A stretch of DNA of 6,750 nt, taken from contig WJJK01000005.1 in the NCBI GenBank assembly GCA_014729705.1, positions 1 to 6,750 of the forward strand. The letters run 5' to 3'. This document shows positions 1-4,880 of this stretch, piece after piece. Within the stretch, counting starts at the first letter, position 1, and each line of letters starts with the position of its first letter. A program made the translations under genes and the position numbers. The DNA is from Candidatus Altarchaeales archaeon. Lineage in GTDB: Archaea; Altiarchaeota; Altiarchaeia; IMC4; SCGC-AAA252-I15. Below the pieces are notes generated by a model. That model was not told the origin of the DNA. It saw nothing but the letters and a program-made list of their open reading frames with translations, and did no database searches.

Positions 1-56
1 ACACTGGGGATAAAACAAAAAAGGCAACATAAAAATAACCAAACCAAAAACCTCAT
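1..56 (-). CDS. Possible start of a gene with a hydrophobic leader, cut by the left edge
   Basis: Reading leftwards from an ATG at 56-54, the frame stays open to the window edge and gives 18 complete codons, beginning MRFLVWLFLCCLFCF. A short basic start followed by a hydrophobic run looks like a signal peptide or first membrane segment. The start is divergent from the nuclease gene at 110, with a 53-bp AT-rich gap that holds a TATA-like stretch about 28 bases upstream of this ATG, as in the other divergent pairs here. The region is very A-rich on the plus strand, so a run of Phe and Leu codons on the minus strand could arise by chance. Eighteen codons cannot identify a family, and no function is assigned. 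Confidence 0.35.
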   Translation of the reverse strand, partial: MRFLVWLFLCCLFCFIPS

Positions 57-109
57 ATGCTAATAATAATTAAAACAAGAATTAAATAATAAATAATGCA
101 AAGAATCTT
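57..109. promoter_or_regulatory. AT-rich divergent promoter region
   Basis: This 53-bp gap is almost entirely A and T. The stretch at about 80-94 (AATTAAATAATAAATA) can serve as an archaeal TATA box in either direction. Its left part is centred about 26 bases upstream of the ATG at 110, and the same block lies about 28-31 bases upstream of the minus-strand ATG at 56. No Shine-Dalgarno sequence is present before 110, so leaderless or very short-leader transcription is likely. The exact box cannot be fixed because the whole gap is low in complexity. Confidence 0.4.
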
Positions 110-1045
110 ATGAAAAATTGTTTTATTGTTAACTGCGGGTTTGTTTTCTTTCTTGTATTACTCCTATTTTTGGGTTGTGTTAAACCCTCAAGCGTGTGCA
201 ATAAACCATATTTTGAATATAAAAAAGGGGAGTGCTGTTTAGATGAAAATAATAACAAAGTATGCGACAAAGATGAAACAATAAACCCAGAAGGTAGTGA
301 GCGTTTTAAGGCGCCTGTGTCCCAGGTTATTGATGGAGATAGTATTATCGTTGAAGGTTTAGGGGAGGTGAGGATTCTGGGGATCAATGCCCCGGAGATA
401 GGGCAACCTTACTATAAAGATGCTAAAGAACAGCTTGCTAAACTAGTTTCAGGTAAAACAATTGAACTTGAATCAGATGAGGAGAGTAAGGATAAATATG
501 GCAGGAACCTTAGGTATGTTTTTTTGGATGGTAAAAACATCGCAGTTAAAATGGTTGAAGAAGGACTGGCCACAGTCTACATCCTACCGCCTAACACCAA
601 ATACGAAACCCAGCTTAGGCAGGCTTGGGAGAGATGCCTGTCAGATAAGTCTAATCTATGTGAAACCCCACGAACAGGATGCGATAATAGGTGCATCGGA
701 GTCGCTTACTTTAACTGGAACGCAGAAGGAAATGATTGTGAAAACCTCAACGACGAGTATGTTAGCTTCAAAAATACTTGCGAAATAGACTGCGGCCTAA
801 CCGGGTGGAGTGTGAAAGACGAATCAAGCCGAGACCCGTATGTATTCCCAGAATACACATTAAAAAGCCTATCTGAAGTAACCTTGTACACTGGAGACGG
901 GAAAAACACACATACAAATCTTTTCTGGAACAACACCGGCATGGAATGCAACAGCATCTGGAACAACGCCGGCGACACATTATACCTCAGAAACAAAGAA
1001 GGAGAATTAATACTATCCCACACATACAAAGGATTCAATAGATAA
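110..1045 (+). CDS. Secreted lipoprotein nuclease: SNase (thermonuclease) domain plus lamin-tail domain
   Basis: This 311-residue protein is predicted to be a calcium-type nuclease anchored outside the membrane. A hydrophobic segment (about 5-22) ends in LFLGC, a lipobox-like site with Cys23. A Cys/Asp-rich stretch follows (C42, C43, C52, with acidic residues between) that resembles a metal loop. The staphylococcal-nuclease-like domain spans about 67-180: DGD at 75-77, R88 and E96 in RILGINAPE, and R132 in KYGRN match the catalytic Arg-Glu-Arg set of Staphylococcus nuclease (R35, E43, R87). The calcium ligand D40 of that enzyme is Asn here (N93). A Cys-rich linker (176-228) leads to a C-terminal lamin-tail (LTD) beta-sandwich domain, about 200-308, with the typical WNNAGDTLYLRNKEGE ending. 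Likely roles are extracellular DNA degradation for nutrients or phosphate, or DNA handling at the surface. C content nearly doubles after about position 560. Confidence 0.85.
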   Translation: MKNCFIVNCGFVFFLVLLLFLGCVKPSSVCNKPYFEYKKGECCLDENNNKVCDKDETINPEGSERFKAPVSQVIDGDSIIVEGLGEVRILGINAPEIGQPYYKDAKEQLAKLVSGKTIELESDEESKDKYGRNLRYVFLDGKNIAVKMVEEGLATVYILPPNTKYETQLRQAWERCLSDKSNLCETPRTGCDNRCIGVAYFNWNAEGNDCENLNDEYVSFKNTCEIDCGLTGWSVKDESSRDPYVFPEYTLKSLSEVTLYTGDGKNTHTNLFWNNTGMECNSIWNNAGDTLYLRNKEGELILSHTYKGFNR

Positions 1046-1222
1046 GCCCAGGATTTATCGCTGCTTGGAGTATAGGGAATCCCTCACCGGGGTATTTGTT
1101 GAATATATCATTGGAGAAGAATAGATTCAATCCTGTTCCACAAAAACTAGGCATAAGAAATATTCGCCAGAAGTTCTACGGCCCTCCGCAGGGGGCCACA
1201 ATTGTCAACTGATTGAGCAGTT
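1046..1222. other. Non-coding gap between the nuclease gene and 5S rRNA
   Basis: This 177-bp gap lies between two convergent genes. Next to the 5S rRNA it holds two hairpins (1180-1197 and 1206-1223), listed separately. I searched both strands for a tRNA, since a tRNA often follows archaeal 5S genes, and found no acceptable T-arm or acceptor pairing. A 39-codon minus-strand reading frame (1154-1035) crosses most of the gap but has no promoter or family resemblance. I see no T-run terminator for the nuclease mRNA, so its 3' end may overlap the 5S trailer transcript. Confidence 0.5.
1180..1197 (-). terminator. GC-rich hairpin downstream of 5S rRNA
   Basis: On the minus strand, GGCCCCC pairs with GAGGGCC around a TGCG loop. 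The stem is seven base pairs with one G-T wobble. It starts 26 bases beyond the mature 3' end of the 5S rRNA. No T-tract follows it, so it could be a processing or stabilising structure rather than a true terminator. The position supports a role in forming the 5S 3' end, but this is inference. Confidence 0.4.

Positions 1223-1223
<1 letters not shown>
1206..1223 (-). other. 5S rRNA trailer hairpin overlapping the mature 3' end
   Basis: CAACTG at 1206-1211 and CAGTTG at 1218-1223 are perfect inverted repeats around a six-base loop. The arm at 1218-1223 includes the last base of the 5S rRNA. Slightly wider, GTCAAC (1204-1209) is complementary to GTTGAC (1224-1229), which is the 3' strand of 5S helix I. 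In RNA terms the trailer carries a copy of the 5' strand of helix I and could compete for the 5S 3' end before processing. Confidence 0.45.
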
Positions 1224-1339
<116 letters not shown>

Positions 1340-1342
1340 GGG

Positions 1343-1351
1343 CTATATTTA
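1343..1351 (+). promoter_or_regulatory. TATA-like box for the ligase gene
   Basis: CTATATTTA is centred about 23 bases before the ATG at 1370 and 29 before the ATG at 1376. This is the spacing expected when an archaeal transcript starts at or near its start codon. The box lies between the 5S start (1339) and the 5S TATA box (1361-1368), so it sits within the first part of the 5S promoter region. The spacing is read directly; use as a promoter is inference. Confidence 0.5.
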
Positions 1352-1360
1352 GGGTGTTTG

Positions 1361-1368
1361 TATATAAA
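1361..1368 (-). promoter_or_regulatory. rrf: TATA box of the 5S rRNA promoter
   Basis: The minus strand reads TTTATATA, an ideal archaeal TATA box, centred about 25 bases upstream of the mature 5S 5' end at 1339. This spacing implies transcription starting at or very near the mature 5' end. The box ends just before the ATG (1370) of the oppositely oriented ligase gene, so the 5S upstream recognition element would fall within the first codons of that gene. Confidence 0.7.
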
Positions 1369-1369
1369 T

Positions 1370-2107
1370 ATGGATATGGTTGTGCCGGATTCTCATCCCA
1401 GGAAGGCTTCGTTGGAGGTTCGTGAGAGGCTTTTGGAGGGTTTTAATGATGGTTTAATTGCGGAAGCTGGTTTGATTGCCCATGGTAGGGGCGAGGCTTT
1501 GGATTATTTGTTGGGGGAGGCGACGCGTGATCCGGCTTTGACTGCTTTGCGTGTGGGTGTGGGTCTAATGTGTTTAGCGGATAAGCCCTGTATTTCGGTT
1601 AACGGTAACGTAGCTGCTTTATGTGCGTCGGATGTTGTTGATCTAGCGGGTGTTTTAGGCGGTAGGTTGGAGGTTAACCTTTTCTACCACAGTACCGAGC
1701 GGGTGGGCAGGATAATTAGGGTATTGGGGAAGGCGGGCGCGGGGGAGGTGTTTGGTTTGCAGAAGAAAAACGTGGTTGCTGGGTTGGATAGTTACAGGGG
1801 TTTGGTGGATGACGCCCTATGGGAGGCGGATTGTGTTTTGGTTATGCTTGAGGATGGGGATCGCACTGAGGCTTTGAAGGCTTTAGGCAAGAAGGTTGTG
1901 TGCGTGGATTTAAATCCCTTATCCCGAAGTGCTAGGTGGGCGGATGTCACGATCGTTGATAACATAGTTAGGTGTCTTCCGTTGATGGTTGAATTCGCGG
2001 GGGAGGCTGCAGGCTATGAAGGGGATAGGTTAAGGGATTTGGTGGCTGGTTTCAGTAATGAGGATAACTTATCTGATATGGAGAAGTTAATCAGATCCAG
2101 GCTTTAG
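1370..2107 (+). CDS. 4-phosphopantoate--beta-alanine ligase (archaeal phosphopantothenate synthetase)
   Basis: This 245-residue cytosolic enzyme joins 4-phosphopantoate and beta-alanine with ATP to make 4'-phosphopantothenate. It belongs to the archaeal CoA route, in which phosphorylation precedes condensation. Family motifs appear in order: SHPR (8-11), GLIAHGRGEALDYLLGE (34-50), SVNGNVAAL (76-84), EVNLFY (101-106), DLNPLSRSA (180-188) and DNIVRCLP (197-204). Length fits the family (roughly 250-260). The frame is open upstream to an ATG at 1292, but that lies inside the 5S gene and encodes no family sequence, so it is rejected. ATG 1370 (MDMVVPDSHPR) or ATG 1376 are the real candidates; 1370 fits a TATA box at 1343-1351 with a leaderless start. 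The 3' end overlaps the convergent dph5 stop by four bases. The gene is strongly G/T-rich. Confidence 0.93.
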   Translation: MDMVVPDSHPRKASLEVRERLLEGFNDGLIAEAGLIAHGRGEALDYLLGEATRDPALTALRVGVGLMCLADKPCISVNGNVAALCASDVVDLAGVLGGRLEVNLFYHSTERVGRIIRVLGKAGAGEVFGLQKKNVVAGLDSYRGLVDDALWEADCVLVMLEDGDRTEALKALGKKVVCVDLNPLSRSARWADVTIVDNIVRCLPLMVEFAGEAAGYEGDRLRDLVAGFSNEDNLSDMEKLIRSRL

Positions 2108-2862
2108 GGTTTATAGAGGTTTAAGGCTTCCTCTTCCTTGAAGTGGAGTTGGGCTGGGACGATGATTACGTGGGGGGGTGATCCTAGGTCCGTGTCTTTT
2201 AGTTTCTGGGCTGAGGCGTAAATTATTTTTTGGTCGCAGCCCCCCAGCCTCGCCGCAGATATTACTTGGGTTGCAGGTTCCACCGCGCCTGAACGGTATT
2301 TGGATTCCATAAGAAGCAGTTGTTTTAAGCCTTCTTTTTGGGTCATATAGTGTCCTGATTCAGCCTTCACGTCAAGGAGTACGAGCGTGTGCATACCGTG
2401 TTTTTTGTTTTCCGCGATGACGCGGTAGGGTGTTGTGGGATTGTATCCTTGTTCAGGGGAGGCGAGTGTAGTGGTTTTTCCGAATTTATATATCTGTAGG
2501 CCGGTTTGGGCTACTGCGGAGTAGATTGAGCTTGCGTGTATTATTTCTGTCTCCACACCCTGTTTTTTTGCTTCAAGCAACAGTTCTATGTGGGTTGTCG
2601 CAGTCAGGGGGTCTCCTGGCACTAGGATTAGGGTGTTTTTTGCAGCCCCCTCCGCCACCAGGGTTTGGAGTTTCTCCTCAAGATCGCTTCTTTTCACTTG
2701 GGTTACTGTCTTCCCTAACTCGTTGGATAACTCATCTAGGGTGGAGTGATAAAGGTTGGTGTAGAATTCAGCGTATATTTTTTCACAGGATTGTGCTGCT
2801 TCAAGGACTTTAAGCGGCATATCCTTTATGTCGTGTAACCCCATTCCAGCGAGAATAATCAT
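2104..2862 (-). CDS. dph5: Diphthine synthase
   Basis: This 252-residue S-adenosylmethionine-dependent methyltransferase (also called dphB) acts in diphthamide synthesis. It methylates the aminocarboxypropyl group placed on a histidine of elongation factor 2. It is full length and shows the tetrapyrrole-methylase-like fold motifs of the family: the N-terminal MIILAGMGLHDIKDM, YAEFYT (30-35), GDPLTATTH (83-91), HASSIYSA (109-116), GLQIYKFGKTTTL (121-133), LLDVKAE (162-168) and VPAQLHFKEEEAL (235-247). The ATG start at 2862 gives the exact family N-terminus. A TATA box at 2894-2887 is about 28 bases upstream, so the mRNA is probably leaderless. It is convergent with the ligase gene (stop codons overlap) and divergent from the membrane fusion gene. 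A seven-base C tract lies in its coding strand at 2178-2172. Confidence 0.96.
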   Translation of the reverse strand: MIILAGMGLHDIKDMPLKVLEAAQSCEKIYAEFYTNLYHSTLDELSNELGKTVTQVKRSDLEEKLQTLVAEGAAKNTLILVPGDPLTATTHIELLLEAKKQGVETEIIHASSIYSAVAQTGLQIYKFGKTTTLASPEQGYNPTTPYRVIAENKKHGMHTLVLLDVKAESGHYMTQKEGLKQLLLMESKYRSGAVEPATQVISAARLGGCDQKIIYASAQKLKDTDLGSPPHVIIVPAQLHFKEEEALNLYKP

Positions 2863-2866
2863 GTTT

Positions 2867-2877
2867 TTTTATTTAAT
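2867..2877 (+). promoter_or_regulatory. TATA-like box for the membrane fusion gene
   Basis: TTTTATTTAAT is centred about 30 bases upstream of the ATG at 2902. It is the best match on the plus strand in the 39-bp gap between the divergent dph5 and fusion genes. A TATA-like word at 2887-2894 is too close to the plus-strand ATG and fits dph5 instead. The tract is AT-rich, so the exact position is uncertain. Confidence 0.4.
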
Positions 2878-2886
2878 CTGAGAAAG

Positions 2887-2894
2887 TATTTATA
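2887..2894 (-). promoter_or_regulatory. dph5: TATA box for dph5
   Basis: The minus strand reads TATAAATA, centred about 28 bases upstream of the dph5 ATG at 2862. This suggests leaderless transcription. The box lies only 8-15 bases from the start codon of the opposite gene, so the two promoters share the same 39 bp and TBP binding at one may hinder the other. Confidence 0.55.
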
Positions 2895-2901
2895 GTTTTC
2901 T

Positions 2902-4830
2902 ATGGGAAGAAGGCTTTTTTATGTTGACGTGATTCGGGGGTTCGCCTTGGTTTACATGGTTTTGTGCCATCTATTTACTTATTTCTCGCTGCAAAGCGTT
3001 TACTTTTCAAAACCTTATTTCATACCTGAACTAAATATCCCCACCCTCTTGCCTCCTCCATACATCTTCTTTGTGGTGGCGGGTATGAGTGTATATCTTT
3101 TGGTGCAAAAAAGAGTTGGAGGGGGGGTTCAATGTTGGGGTTTGTTTTTTCAGGTTCTGCGAAGATACGGGGTTTATGTCTTGGTGAGTCTTCCTTTCAC
3201 GTGGTTTATGTTCGGTTTCAACACGTATTATGTTTGGGGTGAGGCTATTGCGGGTATTGGTTTGGCTGCGGTGTTTGTGGGCGGTCTCCTAAGCCTCAGG
3301 GATTGGGATGGTAGGCTGCTTTTGGTTTTTGGTGTTGTTTTTTTCGGGTTTAAGGGTGTTTTTTACCATTTCCTGGGAAGTCTTGCACCATATGAAGTGG
3401 TTTCAACTGATTTGAGGGTTTTTATCCTGGGTTTATTAGTGAATATGGGTTTTAGGGGTTGGTTTTCCCTTGCAACAAGTGTGCCCATGCTTTTGGCGGG
3501 GGTCGCCTACGTCAAATGGTTTATTCAAGGGGATGAGGGGAGGGTGTTGTTTTTCTCGGTTTTCTGTCTTTTTATTGCTTTGGGCTTGCATCTTGCGGGG
3601 TTTGAGATTAATTACTACGACCGTAGTCCGTCGACGGTTTTCTTCATCTACGCAGAATCAGGTTTGTTGTGTTTCTTTTTGCATGGTCTCTCGCAGAAAC
3701 CTTTTTTCAAAGAAAAACTTGAGGGTTTGAAGGTGTTTGGTTTCTACTCTCTCTTCATCTATCTGGGGCATTTTTTGTTTATAGTGAAGCCCCTTGAGGT
3801 TTCAGGATACATCAATTCGTTTAGTCCGTTTTATGGGTGGGTGTTTTCGGTGTCCTCGGTTTTCTTGATTTACTTGCTCGCGGAATACCGCTTCAGAGGC
3901 CGAATTGATTCAGGGAGGTTTCTATATTTCCAAGTTGCCTGTGTTTTGATTGTGTTTTTTGTCTACGCCTCAGGATGCCTCCTAAATAGTGCTACCGGGG
4001 GTTTTAAGAAGATTGTTGTTGCGGTTGCTCATCCAGACGATGAGAGCATGCGTGCAGGGGACATATTAGTTAACTCTAGAATCAGGGGGGATGAGGTTAG
4101 ATTGATTTTGTTTACAGACGGGTGCCCTGATGAAAAGATGCCTTTTAAGGGTTGTGAGGTGCAAAGAAGAGAAGAGATGCAAAAGGCTCTTAATGCCATA
4201 GATTTAGGGGGGGATGATCTTCGTTTCCTGGGTTATGATGATCAGGGGTTTGTCTTTGATTTAGGGCCTGAGGGGGTTAAGGAGGCTGTGGAGAATATGA
4301 GCGGGTATTTAGACGAATATAGGCCGGATGAAGTGTTCGTCCACGCCTATGAACACGGGCACGTGGATCATGATTCAGTTAACTACATCATGAAGAAGGC
4401 GTTTGACTCATCCCAGATAAAAGACGAGTCAGTGATTTACGAGTTTGTGGGTTATAACCCGTTTTATTACGGGAAACCTATTCCCAAGCAAAGGGATGTA
4501 CTGGATAATCGATTATACCCTTTGAATGACGTGAAACTGCCTGGGGGGGTGGGCCCCCGGTTGAAGAGGAGGATGATCGCCTCCTACGTCTCCCAGGACC
4601 AGTTGGGGGTTTGTAATCTAAGCCTGGATTGGCCTCATCCGAGGGAATGCTGTGAGAAGGCTCTTTTGAGGTTCTTTTATCATGGTTCAGACAAAATAAG
4701 GGTGCTACCTGAATATAATTACTCAAGAAGCCCTTGTGTGAATGATTCCTGCAGATTCGAGGATGTCGGTTTAGAGCAATGGAGGGGGTTCTATGAAATC
4801 ACGCAAGCGACTGATCAGTTATTGAAATAA
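2902..4830 (+). CDS. Membrane fusion protein: HGSNAT/DUF1624-like acyltransferase domain plus PIG-L-type deacetylase domain
   Basis: This 642-residue protein has about 12 hydrophobic segments (roughly 8-360) followed by a soluble domain (369-642). The N-terminus (LFYVDVIRGFALVYMV, then PYIFFVVAGMSVYLLVQKR at 54-71) resembles the heparan-alpha-glucosaminide N-acetyltransferase/DUF1624 family of membrane acyltransferases; DUF418 or acyltransferase-3 relatives are alternatives. The C-terminal domain is a PIG-L/LmbE zinc deacetylase. It shows AHPDDE at 376-381 and the GHVDHD block at 486-491, so the zinc ligands corresponding to MshB H13, D16 and H147 all appear present. That family removes acetyl from N-acetylglucosamine-type substrates. 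An Arg-rich loop (330-339) before the last segment suggests that the C-terminal domain lies outside the cell. Four sequons (465, 572, 606, 614) and seven Cys fit this. Cys359 follows a lipobox-like ASG. The gene is divergent from dph5 and convergent with the S-layer gene. The substrate is unknown. Confidence 0.8.
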   Translation: MGRRLFYVDVIRGFALVYMVLCHLFTYFSLQSVYFSKPYFIPELNIPTLLPPPYIFFVVAGMSVYLLVQKRVGGGVQCWGLFFQVLRRYGVYVLVSLPFTWFMFGFNTYYVWGEAIAGIGLAAVFVGGLLSLRDWDGRLLLVFGVVFFGFKGVFYHFLGSLAPYEVVSTDLRVFILGLLVNMGFRGWFSLATSVPMLLAGVAYVKWFIQGDEGRVLFFSVFCLFIALGLHLAGFEINYYDRSPSTVFFIYAESGLLCFFLHGLSQKPFFKEKLEGLKVFGFYSLFIYLGHFLFIVKPLEVSGYINSFSPFYGWVFSVSSVFLIYLLAEYRFRGRIDSGRFLYFQVACVLIVFFVYASGCLLNSATGGFKKIVVAVAHPDDESMRAGDILVNSRIRGDEVRLILFTDGCPDEKMPFKGCEVQRREEMQKALNAIDLGGDDLRFLGYDDQGFVFDLGPEGVKEAVENMSGYLDEYRPDEVFVHAYEHGHVDHDSVNYIMKKAFDSSQIKDESVIYEFVGYNPFYYGKPIPKQRDVLDNRLYPLNDVKLPGGVGPRLKRRMIASYVSQDQLGVCNLSLDWPHPRECCEKALLRFFYHGSDKIRVLPEYNYSRSPCVNDSCRFEDVGLEQWRGFYEITQATDQLLK

Positions 4831-4873
4831 AAAAAAAAGAAAAAAGATTCCCCCGTAAATCGGGGGTTTTTTT
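4829..4873. terminator. Bidirectional hairpin/T-tract terminator
   Basis: CCCCCG at 4850-4855 pairs with CGGGGG at 4861-4866 around a TAAAT loop. On the plus strand seven T follow (4867-4873). On the minus strand the hairpin is followed by six T, one C and ten T (4845-4829). Lying between two convergent stop codons 50 bp apart, it can terminate both genes. Archaeal RNA polymerase stops on T-tracts with or without hairpins, and the longer tract serves the S-layer gene, which is probably highly expressed. Confidence 0.8.
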
Positions 4874-4880
4874 GTTTGGC

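Noticed and set aside
96..113. A five-codon upstream frame (ATG 96 to TGA 113) overlapping the nuclease start as ATGA.
   Set aside because: Too short to support, in an AT-rich stretch where such frames are expected; with leaderless starts it would probably not be in the mRNA.
1035..1154. A 39-codon minus-strand reading frame (starting MPSFCGTGLN) in the gap after the 5S gene.
   Set aside because: No TATA box at the right distance, GC-rich hairpin upstream, overlap with the nuclease stop, and no family resemblance. Open frames of this size occur by chance.
1046..1222. A possible tRNA next to the 5S gene, suggested by TTCAATCC at about 1124-1133.
   Set aside because: The bases around the T-loop-like word do not pair as a T-stem, and no acceptor or anticodon arm can be drawn on either strand.
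2526..2813. A plus-strand open frame of about 95 codons across dph5.
   Set aside because: It lies wholly within the well-conserved dph5 gene on the opposite strand and has no recognisable protein features.
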